The notes: generated by a model not told the origin, from the letters alone. A stretch of DNA of 64,000 nucleotides from Notoacmeibacter ruber (GCF_003668555.1 NZ_RCWN01000001.1:620001-684000), one strand, 5' to 3'. Positions 20,154 through 29,807 are shown, counted from the stretch's first letter. A program made the numbers and translations.

Positions 20154-20245
20154 GCTCGTCTATCAGTCAGAATATCGCTCATTTGGCTCCTTTCATGCCA
20201 TAAAAATGGTTAGAAAGCCTTGAACGTCTGACCGGCCTGACGACC

Positions 20246-21373
20246 TCAGCTCCGTTTTGTCTCTTGCTGTTCGCGGTAGAACGCCATGATTGCGGTCGCC
20301 ATCGCCTCCAGCGAAAACCGGTCCTGCATGATTTCTCGATCCGGCATTGCCGCCGCGAACCGCTCGGGCGCGGCAAGTAGCGCCGCCATGCGATCGGCGA
20401 TCGAAGCTTCATTCGGTGCCATCAGGGCAATCGAATCCGGACCAAGAATTTCCGGTATTCCGCCGACGAGTGTGGCAATCATTGTCCGGCCCGCCGCAAG
20501 GACTTCGAGAACCGTGTAGGGAAGCGCTTCCGCCCTTGAGGGTTGTACGACATGGCGTGCCAGGCGCATTGCCTCTCGGATCGGCATCGGATCGCGAAAG
20601 CGGATGAGGTGCGACAGGCCGCGCTCGGCCACCGCCTGTTCGAGCGCCTGACGGTCAGGCCCGTCTCCCACCATGACAGCGCGAGGCTGTCTGGCCGTAT
20701 CGTTCTCCACAAGTCTGGAGAAGGCGTTGACGAAAAGGTCCGGTCCTTTCAGGTCCCGCATCATGCCGATGAACAGGAAGTCGGCCGCATCGCCATTGAG
20801 AGGAACCGGCTCGAACTCCGCTCTTGAAACGCCGTTATAGACGAGGCGGCTTGCGCAGCGCGGCCTGCCCACCTTTCGCAGAAATGCCTGCCGTTCATAT
20901 TCAGAGACGAAGCAGATTCCGTCACAGATCCGTGAAAGCTGCCGCTCCGCTCGCGCGAAGAACTTTCCCTCTCGTGTCGCTTCGTCATAGTGAAGGCTCC
21001 CGCCATGAGGCGAATAGAATCGCAGTGGCCGGCCGCCGAGGCGAGGCAATGTTCCCAAGATCCGGCTATACGCACCGCCCTTTGCGCCATGGCCATGAAT
21101 CAGGTCGGGCTTCAGTTTTCCGAGGTGTCGGTGGGTATCGAGAAACGATATTAGATCTCTCGGGCTGATGTTGCGCTGCATGTGGAACCGGTGAACACCA
21201 AGGCTGATCTGCGAGGCCAGATCATCCAATGCTTGGTTCTCGAAGGCGGTCCCCGTGTTGGAATCACAAATGATACCAACCTGATGGCCCATCAGTTCCT
21301 GTTGATGCGCCAGGTCGCGGACATGGCGGAATATGCCGCCGACGGGCGAACGGAAGCAGTGAACGATGCGCAT
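20246..21373 (-). CDS. Glycosyltransferase family 4 protein
   Basis: 375 aa. It is a GT-B fold enzyme adding a sugar to the lipid-linked repeat in the cytoplasm. The N-terminal domain begins MRIVHCFRSPVGGIFRHVRDL, which fixes the start at 21373 (an upstream frame to 21463 is not GT-like). The C-terminal donor-binding domain has FIGMMRDLKGPDLFVNAF, MVGDGPDRQALE and the EX7E region PSRAEALPYTVLEVLAAG. It is the only ordinary glycosyltransferase in this locus, so others must be elsewhere if the repeat unit is complex. Confidence 0.9.
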   Translation of the reverse strand: MRIVHCFRSPVGGIFRHVRDLAHQQELMGHQVGIICDSNTGTAFENQALDDLASQISLGVHRFHMQRNISPRDLISFLDTHRHLGKLKPDLIHGHGAKGGAYSRILGTLPRLGGRPLRFYSPHGGSLHYDEATREGKFFARAERQLSRICDGICFVSEYERQAFLRKVGRPRCASRLVYNGVSRAEFEPVPLNGDAADFLFIGMMRDLKGPDLFVNAFSRLVENDTARQPRAVMVGDGPDRQALEQAVAERGLSHLIRFRDPMPIREAMRLARHVVQPSRAEALPYTVLEVLAAGRTMIATLVGGIPEILGPDSIALMAPNEASIADRMAALLAAPERFAAAMPDREIMQDRFSLEAMATAIMAFYREQQETKRS

Positions 21374-21398
21374 TGGCCTGCCGTCACTAGGAAGAGGA

Positions 21399-21962
21399 TC
21401 AGAAGAGCCTTTCGCGCACATAGAGCGTGTCCCCGGGCAAAAGGGGATCGGAAATGGGAACACGGCCCGTCATGATCTCTCCGTTGACCGATCGCGTAAT
21501 GTCGACCGAGCCCTGATAGGCGCGGGGGCTGAAGCCGCCCGATGCGGCAATCGCCTTCTGCACTGTCATGCCCGGTACATAGAGATACTGCCCGGCGGCG
21601 CCAACTTCGCCCATCACGAAGATCGGGCGATAGCGCTCGACCTCCACCGCAACATCCGGATCGCGCAGGAAACCGTCGGCAAGCCTGGCGGCGATATCCA
21701 GTTCCAGCTCCTGGGCTGTCCGTCCCCGGGCAGGGACGTTGCCAACAAGCGGAATGGATACATAGCCGGCCTGATCGACGGCATAGCTTTGCGACAGATC
21801 GGCTTCTTCATAAACGAGAAGACGGATCGTATCACCAGAATCAAGGCGGTAGGGCTCCTGCAACGCCGCGTGGAAGGCCGCCGGCGCCGGCCTGTAGTGC
21901 GAGCAGCCGGTCACCGAAAATATGACGGCGATCAAGAGCAGAAACAGACGGTTTGGCAGCAT
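21399..21962 (-). CDS. Polysaccharide export lipoprotein (OPX)
   Basis: A 187-aa outer-membrane polysaccharide export protein. It has a lipoprotein signal peptide with lipobox VTGC, then the Poly_export domain (YRLDSGDTIRLLVYEE, residues 40-115) and a SLBB-type segment (IFVMGEVGAAGQYLYVPGM). It lacks the long C-terminal part of Wza, so it resembles the short ExoF-type OPX proteins with no alpha-helical outer-membrane segment. The start at 21962 puts the Met just before the hydrophobic core. Confidence 0.9.
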   Translation of the reverse strand: MLPNRLFLLLIAVIFSVTGCSHYRPAPAAFHAALQEPYRLDSGDTIRLLVYEEADLSQSYAVDQAGYVSIPLVGNVPARGRTAQELELDIAARLADGFLRDPDVAVEVERYRPIFVMGEVGAAGQYLYVPGMTVQKAIAASGGFSPRAYQGSVDITRSVNGEIMTGRVPISDPLLPGDTLYVRERLF

Positions 21963-22032
21963 TGAAAACGGTCCCACACACACGCCACACTCGTTACAAG
22001 TGGCGGATCACAACCGTTATCCTTCTCTTAGG

Positions 22033-22048
22033 GTTAAGAGCAGGTAAA
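22033..22048 (-). promoter_or_regulatory. CtrA-like site in the divergent exopolysaccharide intergenic region
   Basis: Read on the minus strand this is TTTA-N7-TTAAC, matching 8 of 9 consensus positions. It lies 71 bp upstream of the OPX gene and 88 bp upstream of the divergent chain-length gene. Confidence 0.35.
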
Positions 22049-22135
22049 ATGCGGCAGGTTTTAGGGGTTCACCCGCGATCTTAACCGCTCCGAAACCACC
22101 CTTCTTTACCTTAAGTGCTCTATTCGGAGTGCGAT

Positions 22136-24229
22136 ATGCGTCAGGTTTCTCAACATCAGCAGGATGTCGACCTCGATATGGGAGCGCTGTTTGGCGCCCT
22201 CTGGGTCCATCGACTGAAAATAGTTCTCGCCATCCTGCTTTGTACCGCACTGGCGGTTTTCGCCGTTCTGGTCCTGCCCAAAAGCTACCGGAGCGAAGCC
22301 CGCCTGATCGTCGAGACGGGCGAAAGTGTCTTTACGCGTCCGAATGCGGCCGATCAAAGCGCGCTCGATGCACAGGCCGTCGAGAGCCAGGTGGCGCTGG
22401 CCACCTCGACCGAGGTCTTGAGCAATGTCATCGATCGGCTGAATCTGGCCGAGAACGATGAATTCCGCGATAAGCCGTTGCTACCCTTCTTGCCGCATGA
22501 GGAGACCGATCCGCTTGAGCGTCTGCGCCAGCACATAGGCGTCTATCGTGTGGCGAACTCGCGGGTCATCGTGATCGAATTCACGGCCGAAGACCCGGAA
22601 CTTGCCGCAGCCGGGGCAAACGCAGTGGCCGATGAATATATTGCCGTGCAGGCCGAGGCGAAGGCGCAGAACAATGCTTCGGCGACCGCATGGCTTTCCC
22701 CCGAGATCGAAGAGCTGCAGGACCGTGTTCAGGCGGCTGAGGGGGCGATTGCGGCTTACCGTGCCGAGAAGGACATTCCCTCGACACGCTCGAACGGAAA
22801 TCTTGCCAGCCAGCAATTGTCGGACCTTTCGGCCGAATTGACCCGTGTGAGAGCCGAGGCCTCGGACGCCGCCGCGCAGGCTCGTGGCGTGCGCGAGGCC
22901 ATAGAGAGAGGGGAGGGGATCGATACCCTTCCGGCCGTCCTGCAATCGCCGGTGGTTCAGAACCTGCAGGATCGCCGGGGCGAACTGACGGGCAACATTG
23001 CTGAACTGTCCTCCCGCCTTCTGGATAATCATCCGCGAATGCGCGGGCTCCGCAGCCAGTTAGCACAGCTCGATCGTCAGATCACGGCCGAGGCGCGCAG
23101 GGCAGCCAATGCTCTGGCAGCGGAAGCGGAAACCGCCCGTCTGCGCGAGCAGGAACTGACCGATCGCATTGCGGGATTGAAGGCTGAATCTGCGAGGGTC
23201 GACGAGGATGAAGTGGGCTTGCGGGCTCTCGAACGCGAGGCGGCTGCCCAGCGTGATCTTCTGGAAAGCTATCTGGCACGCTATCGCGCTGCGCAATCAC
23301 GCGATGCGGCGGACTATCAGCCCGTTGATGCTCGCATCTTTTCGCGTGCGACCGTTCCAAATTCGCCGGTTTTCCCGAAGCCTGTGCCGATTATCGGGGC
23401 GGCCTTCGCGGGAAGTCTTCTTCTGGCTGTCGTGGCGGTACTGCTGACTGCGCTGATGAGCGGCCGCGCGCTGCGGCCCTCCGGCGTCGTGATATCGGAA
23501 AGAGAACGGCTTGAAGAATCCGAATATTCTGCCGCGGATGCCGTTCCGTCGGCTCGTAGCAGCCGCAGAGGTGCAGTGTCGCCCGGGCTCGTTCCCGCTT
23601 CGGCGGATATTGCACCTGCTGCCTCGGAGCCGAATGTGGCGGTCGCAACCACCGCCGAAGAGACGGTGGCGATCCTTGCTCGTACCGGCGCTTCGCGCGT
23701 GGTTTTCGTGAGCCCGGAAGGCGATGATGCCGCCGCTGTTGCCATTGCGGTCTCTCGTACGCTCGCCGATGCCGGCCTACGGGCGATCCTCGTTGACCTG
23801 ACTGAAAGCGCGGCGGCATCCACCCCGCTGCTTGATGGCGAGGACGCGCTGGGCATCATGGACGTTCTTGCCGACAAGGCGACCCTTTCGCGGGCCGTGC
23901 GCGGTGATCGCTATTCCGCTCTTTCCGTCCTGCCTTTCGGGCAGGCCGCTCCGGCCGAAGCTGCAAAGCAGATCGATAGACTGCCGGAGGTGCTTGAGGC
24001 GCTCGAAGATGTGTTCGATATGGTCCTCATCGAAGCCGGCGCCGCTGATCCCGAAGGAATCGACAAATTGCGCTGCGACGACGCGGAAATCGTCATTTCC
24101 GTGATGGAGGCTGACGAACGCCTGATCGAAGCCGACGTTCGGCGATTGCACCGGGCGGGATTCCGGAACTTCACCATCGCCACCTGCACCGAACTGAAGC
24201 AGCAGGCCGAAGAGCTCGAAGGCGCCTGA
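22136..24229 (+). CDS. Polysaccharide chain-length/export protein (Wzz-GNVR with degenerate BY-kinase domain)
   Basis: A 697-aa inner-membrane protein. The Wzz domain with a first membrane helix (about residues 22-45) is followed by a long periplasmic coiled-coil (130-380), a GNVR-type second helix (about 415-440) and a cytoplasmic ATPase-like domain (490-690). The last resembles a bacterial tyrosine kinase, but the Walker A segment reads VSPEGDDAAAVAIAVS, lacking the GKS/T lysine. The Walker A' region is reduced to AILVDLT, and no Tyr cluster closes the C-terminus. ATP binding and autophosphorylation are therefore doubtful. It is divergent from the OPX gene. Confidence 0.85.
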   Translation: MRQVSQHQQDVDLDMGALFGALWVHRLKIVLAILLCTALAVFAVLVLPKSYRSEARLIVETGESVFTRPNAADQSALDAQAVESQVALATSTEVLSNVIDRLNLAENDEFRDKPLLPFLPHEETDPLERLRQHIGVYRVANSRVIVIEFTAEDPELAAAGANAVADEYIAVQAEAKAQNNASATAWLSPEIEELQDRVQAAEGAIAAYRAEKDIPSTRSNGNLASQQLSDLSAELTRVRAEASDAAAQARGVREAIERGEGIDTLPAVLQSPVVQNLQDRRGELTGNIAELSSRLLDNHPRMRGLRSQLAQLDRQITAEARRAANALAAEAETARLREQELTDRIAGLKAESARVDEDEVGLRALEREAAAQRDLLESYLARYRAAQSRDAADYQPVDARIFSRATVPNSPVFPKPVPIIGAAFAGSLLLAVVAVLLTALMSGRALRPSGVVISERERLEESEYSAADAVPSARSSRRGAVSPGLVPASADIAPAASEPNVAVATTAEETVAILARTGASRVVFVSPEGDDAAAVAIAVSRTLADAGLRAILVDLTESAAASTPLLDGEDALGIMDVLADKATLSRAVRGDRYSALSVLPFGQAAPAEAAKQIDRLPEVLEALEDVFDMVLIEAGAADPEGIDKLRCDDAEIVISVMEADERLIEADVRRLHRAGFRNFTIATCTELKQQAEELEGA

Positions 24230-24245
24230 GCTCGGCTCCGGCTGT

Positions 24246-25418
24246 TTAACGGCCGGGCCGTATCCGCCTGATGATCTTCATTGCCGAAGCGTTCGACTTG
24301 ACCTTCCGCTTGGCTTTTGCTGCGGCCCTATGGGCGAAGGCGTGCGCCCGCCCTGTGATCGTGATGCCCAATGCGATGTCGAACAACTCGGTGCGTGTAT
24401 CGCACCAATGGTGCTTGTAGAATTCGTCGCCGACCGAAAAATCATAGTAACGATAGCCGGCTTCGGCGGCGCGCTGAATGGATTCATGGTGCATGTAGAG
24501 CGAGGGGCTGACGGAACGCACCTCCGTCTCGATCGGCTCGAACGCGGAAAATTCGCACACCATGCGATCCGGCAGGAGGCTGTGTCCTGCAATGGCGATC
24601 GGTCGGTCATTGACGGACAGGACGGTGACATCGAAGCACGGGTGGTCGAGAGCCACTTCTTTCAGTGCGAGACGCTGGAAGAAGGACTGGATCCGCGGCT
24701 CTGCAAAGACGTCCTTGACGCCGAGTTGCTCGAAGCGGCGCGCCTTCATCGCATAAAAATTGTTCAGGGCTTCCGCGATCTGCGGAGCCCCTTGGACGAC
24801 CTCGACCTTGACGGGACCGATCGTGGCGAAAGCATCATGGTCCTGGCGGTGCTTCTTTCGCTTCTTCTTGCCGGCATTGCGCTTCATCCATGCGTCCCAC
24901 CCACCTTCGACGTCTGCTGCGAGGTCTGGATCCACACTCTGGTTCGTCGCGAAGGGGAGAAGGGGATTGGATCGGCCACTCATCTGCGGCTGCATCCGCT
25001 CAAGAAGCAGGGCATCCACGCGATGGCCGTTGGCTCGCAGAGCCTCTGCGAGAGTGGCTGGATCGATATCGCCGCATCCGCCTTCTGCAAGCGCGGGAAA
25101 GCTGCCATTCGCGTGTGAACCGCCGGGAAAATGGGCCACCTCAATGCCACGTCGGCGGCTGACCTGTAGAGGCAGCGACAGGCGCGGCTGCTTCTGGTCG
25201 TACAGCACCGCGTAGAATATCGGACAGCCGTGCATTTCACCCCATGTCCGTGCCCAGAACGGACCTTGCGGCGCGCCATAAGCGATGGCCTTGGAAGCGA
25301 AAGCGCGGTGAAAGGCATGCCCGTCCGTGCCGCCCAATATGCGCCAGAAGGGAGCCTTCAAGCCGGTCTTGCCGCGTTTGGCAAAGAGCTTCGATGCTTT
25401 GCTGTCGTTGTTTATCAT
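24246..25418 (-). CDS. GNAT/FemAB-like acyltransferase (BioF2-type)
   Basis: A 390-aa protein with the BioF2-like acetyltransferase fold (residues about 185-330, with FYAMKARRFEQLGV and RYYDFSVGDEFYKHHW near the end). Relatives such as CelD/BcsL sit in polysaccharide loci and are thought to acylate the polymer or its precursor. A basic cluster (KRNAGKKKRKKHRQD, about 175-190) precedes the domain, and the C-terminus is strongly basic. It is convergent with the chain-length gene by 16 bp, which supports a polysaccharide role. The substrate is unknown. Confidence 0.78.
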   Translation of the reverse strand: MINNDSKASKLFAKRGKTGLKAPFWRILGGTDGHAFHRAFASKAIAYGAPQGPFWARTWGEMHGCPIFYAVLYDQKQPRLSLPLQVSRRRGIEVAHFPGGSHANGSFPALAEGGCGDIDPATLAEALRANGHRVDALLLERMQPQMSGRSNPLLPFATNQSVDPDLAADVEGGWDAWMKRNAGKKKRKKHRQDHDAFATIGPVKVEVVQGAPQIAEALNNFYAMKARRFEQLGVKDVFAEPRIQSFFQRLALKEVALDHPCFDVTVLSVNDRPIAIAGHSLLPDRMVCEFSAFEPIETEVRSVSPSLYMHHESIQRAAEAGYRYYDFSVGDEFYKHHWCDTRTELFDIALGITITGRAHAFAHRAAAKAKRKVKSNASAMKIIRRIRPGR

Positions 25419-25554
25419 GCCGCTCGATTAGAAATGGGCGCACGGATGCGCGATACCGGTTCGCACACCACGCTAACTGATTCTTCCTGAAGTAATGGTG
25501 TCGCAGAACAGGCAGATAAGGGGACGGTGAACCCCTTCCGCCCGCATTGATCTT

Positions 25555-25773
25555 CTAATTTCTGTTTTTCCCACGCGGACGATACATCCAGCGCACCACC
25601 CACATGGCGGGCAATATCCAGAATAGGCCGGTCGTCGCAAAGAAGATCAGATGGGTCAGGCCGCTCGATTCGGCCAGCCGCGCTGAGGCCACCGCAACGG
25701 TCAGCCAAGCATAGACCAGCGTGAGAAGAATCAGGAGGATGGAACCGACCAGAGTGCGCAGATTGGGACGCAT
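25555..25773 (-). CDS. DUF2842 family membrane protein
   Basis: A 72-aa protein with two membrane helices (about 9-30 and 40-62) and a basic C-terminus (MYRPRGKNR), as in DUF2842 proteins of alphaproteobacteria. The function is unknown. It is divergent from the heme A synthase gene across about 105 bp. The gap to the next minus-strand gene contains nothing I recognise. Confidence 0.75.
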   Translation of the reverse strand: MRPNLRTLVGSILLILLTLVYAWLTVAVASARLAESSGLTHLIFFATTGLFWILPAMWVVRWMYRPRGKNRN

Positions 25774-25878
25774 GGGACAGGCCTGTGATATGAGAGCGAA
25801 CAGTGCCCCGGCTTGAAAACCATTTCGCGCTGCGGCACAACCCGCACAATTCAGCCCTGCCGAAAGGATTGCCCGGCC

Positions 25879-27009
25879 ATGGCCGTTTCTTCCCTAACCG
25901 CCCGTGACTTCGATCCTGTGGCTGCGATCCGCAAGGAAGAGAGAAACCGCGCGCAGATACGCACTTGGCTTTATCTTGTTCTCGCTCTCATTTTCGCGCT
26001 CGTGCTGGTCGGGGGTGCCACGCGCCTGACCGATAGCGGCCTGTCGATCACGGAATGGCAGCCTATTCACGGCGTAATCCCGCCGTTGAGCCAGGCCGAG
26101 TGGCAGGAGGAGTTCGAGAAGTACCAGCAGATTCCGGAATATACCGAAATCAATGCCGGCATGAGCCTCGGCGAGTTCAAGACGATTTTCTGGTGGGAGT
26201 GGGCGCACCGGATTCTGGCGCGTGGCGTGGGTCTGGTCTTCGCGGCGGGACTGGTGGGGTTCTGGGCGCTCGGCAAGGTGGAAAAGCGCATCTTGCCGAG
26301 GCTGATCGGCATCTTTTTGCTGGGAGGGCTCCAAGGCGCCATTGGCTGGTGGATGGTCGCATCAGGCCTCACCGAAAGAACGGACGTTTCGCAATATCGT
26401 CTCGCCATTCATCTGACGACCGCCTGTCTGATCTTCACAGCAACCATGGTCGTGGCGCGGGGCCTTGCGCCGCATAGCGACGTGAAGGCGTCCAGCGGAT
26501 ATCAGAGGGCGGCGGGTTTGCTGGTCTTTCTTGTCCTGATCCAGATTTTCCTCGGCGGCCTGGTGGCCGGGCTCGATGCCGGCCTCGCCTACAACACCTG
26601 GCCGAGAATGGACGGCGCATGGATACCGTCCGGGCTCGATACGCTCGAACCCCTCTGGCGCAACTTTTTCGAGAATCCCAAGGCCGTCCAGTTTATCCAC
26701 CGGGTCAGCGCCTATGTGGTTTTCATCGCCGTCATCTGGCACGCGATCGCCGGTTTCCAGGGCGGTAATTCGACTCATGCACGGCGTGCCGCGGTATTGT
26801 TGGTTCTCGTACTGGCGCAAATGGCGGTGGGTGTGGTCACTCTGCTCTGGGCTGTTCCCATCCACGCCGCACTCACCCATCAGGGTCTGGCGCTGATCGT
26901 CCTCGGCTGGAGCGCAGCGCATTGGCGCGGCACGAAGGGATCCTATCCCTCGCAGACGCGCGTCGAGGTCGAGCCGGAAAACAGCGGATGGGCCGCCGCG
27001 AGCGCTTGA
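25879..27009 (+). CDS. ctaA: Heme A synthase (COX15/CtaA)
   Basis: A 376-aa eight-helix membrane monooxygenase converting heme O to heme A for aa3 oxidases. Family motifs are [33 protein letters not shown] (heme-ligand His), [16 protein letters not shown] and [15 protein letters not shown]. The start [13 protein letters not shown] at 25879 gives the usual length. The N-terminus is cytoplasmic and the C-terminal tail is acidic. It is convergent with argC. Confidence 0.95.
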   Translation: MAVSSLTARDFDPVAAIRKEERNRAQIRTWLYLVLALIFALVLVGGATRLTDSGLSITEWQPIHGVIPPLSQAEWQEEFEKYQQIPEYTEINAGMSLGEFKTIFWWEWAHRILARGVGLVFAAGLVGFWALGKVEKRILPRLIGIFLLGGLQGAIGWWMVASGLTERTDVSQYRLAIHLTTACLIFTATMVVARGLAPHSDVKASSGYQRAAGLLVFLVLIQIFLGGLVAGLDAGLAYNTWPRMDGAWIPSGLDTLEPLWRNFFENPKAVQFIHRVSAYVVFIAVIWHAIAGFQGGNSTHARRAAVLLVLVLAQMAVGVVTLLWAVPIHAALTHQGLALIVLGWSAAHWRGTKGSYPSQTRVEVEPENSGWAAASA

Positions 27010-27019
27010 GCGGCCGCAA

Positions 27020-27952
27020 TCAGCCTCGGAGCATCAGGTCGAGGTTCTGCACTGCGGCGCCGGAAGCGCCCTTGCCGAGATTGTCGAGCGATGCGACCAG
27101 ATTGACCTGACCGGCGCCCTTCGTGCCGAAGACATGGAGGCGCATACGGTCGGTGCCCGTCATCTCTTCCGCATCGAGACGGCCGAGCGTATCGGCCTCG
27201 CCAAACGGCGCGACCTCCACTTTTCCTCCTTCGCCTGCATAGTGATCGGAAAGCACGGTATGGAGACGCTTCATGTCGACGTCATCGCCCAGCAGGTCGA
27301 GATGCAGCGGCACATTGACCAGCATGCCTTGCGCAAATCGTCCGACCGCCGGTGTGAAGATCGGCTTTCTGGTTATCCCGCCATGCATCATGATCTCGGG
27401 CAGATGCTTGTGCGAAAGCGTCAGTGCATAGGCAAAATGATTGGCGGCAATGGCGGCCTCGCGTGACGCGTCTTCCATTTGCGCGATCATCTGCTTTCCG
27501 CCGCCGCTATAGCCGGAAACCGCATTGATGGTCAGCGGGTAGTCGCGCGGCAGCAGGCCCGCTTCCGTGAGCGGCCGCAGCAAGGCAATGGAGCCTGTGG
27601 CGTAGCATCCGACATTGGCGACGCGCTCGGCGGCGGCGATCCGCTCGGACTGCCCGGACGTCAGTTCCGGAAAGCCATAAACCCAGTTATCCGCAGTCCG
27701 GTGTGCGGTGGACGCATCGATGAACCGTGTGCCTTTTCCCTCTGCCAGCGAAACGGCTTCGCGGGCTGCATCATCTGGCAGACAAAGAATGGCAATGTCG
27801 GCTTCCTGAAGAAGTGAGGCGCGCTTACCCGCATCCCGCCGGTCTTCCATCGCAAGCGAAAGCAGCGTCAGATCGTCGCGCTCGGCAAGGCGCTCGCGAA
27901 TCTGCAGCCCAGTGGTGCCATGCTCGCCGTCGATGAAGATCTTCGCAGTCAT
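27020..27952 (-). CDS. argC: N-acetyl-gamma-glutamyl-phosphate reductase, type 2
   Basis: 310 aa. This is the third enzyme of arginine synthesis. The start KIFIDGEHGTTGLQIRERL and the active-site NVGCYATGSIALL place it in the shorter AGPR_2 subfamily common in alphaproteobacteria. The ATG at 27952 is chosen because the preceding 18 codons are not conserved. It lies downstream of rpsI behind a terminator, although rpsI-argC linkage is common in Rhizobiales. Confidence 0.95.
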   Translation of the reverse strand: MTAKIFIDGEHGTTGLQIRERLAERDDLTLLSLAMEDRRDAGKRASLLQEADIAILCLPDDAAREAVSLAEGKGTRFIDASTAHRTADNWVYGFPELTSGQSERIAAAERVANVGCYATGSIALLRPLTEAGLLPRDYPLTINAVSGYSGGGKQMIAQMEDASREAAIAANHFAYALTLSHKHLPEIMMHGGITRKPIFTPAVGRFAQGMLVNVPLHLDLLGDDVDMKRLHTVLSDHYAGEGGKVEVAPFGEADTLGRLDAEEMTGTDRMRLHVFGTKGAGQVNLVASLDNLGKGASGAAVQNLDLMLRG

Positions 27953-28035
27953 GATTCGTCCGTCCGCTGTCTCGATGGGTGGCAGATACGTGTTTTCGCT
28001 CGCCATGCAAGCGATGCCGCTGATATCTAGGTTGC

Positions 28036-28067
28036 AAAAGAAAAGGCCGGCTGCGAGAGCCGGCCTT
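28036..28067 (-). terminator. Terminator of the rplM-rpsI operon
   Basis: On the minus strand: stem AAGGCCGGCT/AGCCGGCCTT with a 5-nt loop, then TTTTCTTTT, located 26 bp after the rpsI stop. It separates rpsI from argC. Confidence 0.88.
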
Positions 28068-28092
28068 GTCCAAGAGTCTGCTCCAAAAACGC

Positions 28093-28578
28093 TTAGCGCT
28101 TGGAGAACTGGAAGGACCGGCGGGCTTTCGCGCGACCGTACTTCTTACGCTCGACCACGCGGCTGTCGCGGGTCAGGAAACCACCCTTCTTGAGCACGCC
28201 GCGCAGGGCCGGCTCGTAATGGGTCAGCGCCTTGGAGATGCCGTGACGGACGGCACCGGCCTGACCGGACAGGCCGCCACCAGTGACGGTCGCGACGATA
28301 TCGTACTGGTCGGCACGTTCGGCCGCGACGATCGGCTGCTGCAGCACCATCTGAAGCACGGGACGAGCGAAGTATTCGCCGAATTCCTTGCCATTGACGG
28401 TGATGCGGCCGGAGCCCGGCTTCACCCAGACGCGGGCTACCGCATCCTTACGCTTGCCGGTCGCATAGGCGCGGCCATGAGCGTCAAGCTTCTGGACATG
28501 AACCGGTGCAGAGTTCTCGGTCGTCGTTTCGACGCCGATGGCTTCGCCCAGTTCTTCGAGAGAGTTCAGTTCGGCCAT
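28093..28578 (-). CDS. rpsI: 30S ribosomal protein S9
   Basis: 161 aa. It has the alphaproteobacterial N-terminal extension (about 30 residues) and then the S9 core ([19 protein letters not shown]). The conserved basic end ([14 protein letters not shown]) contacts the P-site tRNA. It follows rplM by 5 bp in the usual operon. Confidence 0.97.
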   Translation of the reverse strand: MAELNSLEELGEAIGVETTTENSAPVHVQKLDAHGRAYATGKRKDAVARVWVKPGSGRITVNGKEFGEYFARPVLQMVLQQPIVAAERADQYDIVATVTGGGLSGQAGAVRHGISKALTHYEPALRGVLKKGGFLTRDSRVVERKKYGRAKARRSFQFSKR

Positions 28579-28583
28579 TTCGG

Positions 28584-29045
28584 TCAGACCCGTTTGTTCT
28601 TGGAGGACAGGGCGGCGACATCCAGCGACTTCGGCTGCTGCGCCTCATGCGGGTGCTCGGCACCGGCATAGACCCGGAGGTTCTTCATCTGGCGGCGGCC
28701 AAGGGGCCCGCGCGGGATCATGCGCTGCACGGCCTTCTCGACGACGCGCTCCGGAAAGCGGCCTTCGAACATCTGCTTGGCAGTGCGTTCCTTGATGCCG
28801 CCGGGATAGCCGGTGTGCCAGTAATATTTCTTGTTTTCGTACTTGCGACCCGTGAACACGGCCTTGTCGGCATTGATGATGATGACGTTGTCGCCATCGT
28901 CAACATGAGGCGTGTAGGTCGGCTTGTGTTTGCCGCGTAGGCGGTTGGCGACGATGGAGGCCAGACGGCCGACGACGATGTTCTCAGCGTCGATCAGTAT
29001 CCAGTCTTTCGTCACTTCCGCAGGCTTCTGCGAAAAGGTCTTCAT
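28584..29045 (-). CDS. rplM: 50S ribosomal protein L13
   Basis: 153 aa. The L13 signatures are [30 protein letters not shown] and [19 protein letters not shown]. The start [11 protein letters not shown] at 29045 is the family norm and has AAGGACG upstream. A long upstream in-frame extension to 29171 is the leader, not protein. Confidence 0.97.
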   Translation of the reverse strand: MKTFSQKPAEVTKDWILIDAENIVVGRLASIVANRLRGKHKPTYTPHVDDGDNVIIINADKAVFTGRKYENKKYYWHTGYPGGIKERTAKQMFEGRFPERVVEKAVQRMIPRGPLGRRQMKNLRVYAGAEHPHEAQQPKSLDVAALSSKNKRV

Positions 29046-29167
29046 GGTTTCGTCCTTTGAGAACCGGCGACGGGCCGGCGTTTCTTGTTGCTTGTATTCG
29101 CCCATGCTGATGCATGTTCGAACGAAACAATGGCCCGGACATTGAGCGCCGAGCCATCGATGCGGGG

Positions 29168-29196
29168 TCATTACGGCAGCCGACAGTGAAGGTCAA
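29168..29196 (-). promoter_or_regulatory. Likely rplM-rpsI promoter
   Basis: On the minus strand, TTGACC (-35), a 17-nt spacer and TAATGA (-10). The preceding base is C, as in the alphaproteobacterial CTTGAC consensus. It places transcription start about 115 nt before rplM. Confidence 0.6.
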
Positions 29197-29208
29197 GCGC
29201 CTTTATCC

Positions 29209-29271
29209 GCGGTAAAATTGCTGTATTGATGTGATATCAATGACTTAGATATTATGGTATTATTTTACCGC
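29209..29271. repeat. Nested inverted repeats upstream of the rplM promoter
   Basis: A perfect 10-bp inverted repeat GCGGTAAAAT/ATTTTACCGC (29209-29218 and 29262-29271) flanks an AT-rich segment. The segment contains a second repeat, ATTGAT-N5-ATCAAT (29225-29241). It lies between the thioesterase stop and the -35 box, so it could be a terminator without T-run, an operator or an UP-like element. Confidence 0.55.
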
Positions 29272-29272
29272 C

Positions 29273-29713
29273 TCAATTTTGCGGCGGAATCGCATATGTG
29301 CCGGTGGCGTGGGCGGCGAGTTTGCCCTGGGAGATCATTTCCACTTCGAAGACCAATAGCGACCGACCGGCCTTCATGATGCGGCAGATCGCCTCGATCG
29401 AGCCGGCTTCGGCCTTGCGCATGAAATTGATGTTCACATTGGTGGTGACGATCAGTGGATCGCCGCGCACATGCGACAGGGCGCAGGCCCAGCCACCAAT
29501 ATCGGCAAGAGCGAAGAGGGCGGGGCCAGAGACCGTGCCGCCGGGGCGCAGATGCCTCTTCTCGGCGTGAAAACGGATGCGCACTTCGCCCGGCTCGACC
29601 GTCAACACCTCATAAGGAAAGTCGCTCGCATATTTACCAAAACCCTCGGCCATGATGCGCTGGACCTCGTCCTTGCCCAGTACGGGTTTGAGGTCGTTCT
29701 CCGGTTTCGCCAT
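29273..29713 (-). CDS. PaaI-type hotdog thioesterase
   Basis: A 146-aa hotdog-fold protein predicted to hydrolyse acyl-CoA esters. The conserved HLRPGGTVSGPALFALADIGG corresponds to the active-site helix of PaaI-like enzymes, and the C-terminal ATGTYAIPPQ ends the sheet. The physiological substrate is unknown. It is divergent from an enoyl-CoA hydratase-like gene over 94 bp, so both may handle CoA esters. Confidence 0.85.
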   Translation of the reverse strand: MAKPENDLKPVLGKDEVQRIMAEGFGKYASDFPYEVLTVEPGEVRIRFHAEKRHLRPGGTVSGPALFALADIGGWACALSHVRGDPLIVTTNVNINFMRKAEAGSIEAICRIMKAGRSLLVFEVEMISQGKLAAHATGTYAIPPQN

Positions 29714-29807
29714 CCCTGTCTCCCTGTTGTCGGCACCCTATCTTGGCCGCTAAAGGCGGTGCAATCTTTCCGCCCTTATCCAGAGGGCCAAGTATCGGGA
29801 GCGACGA

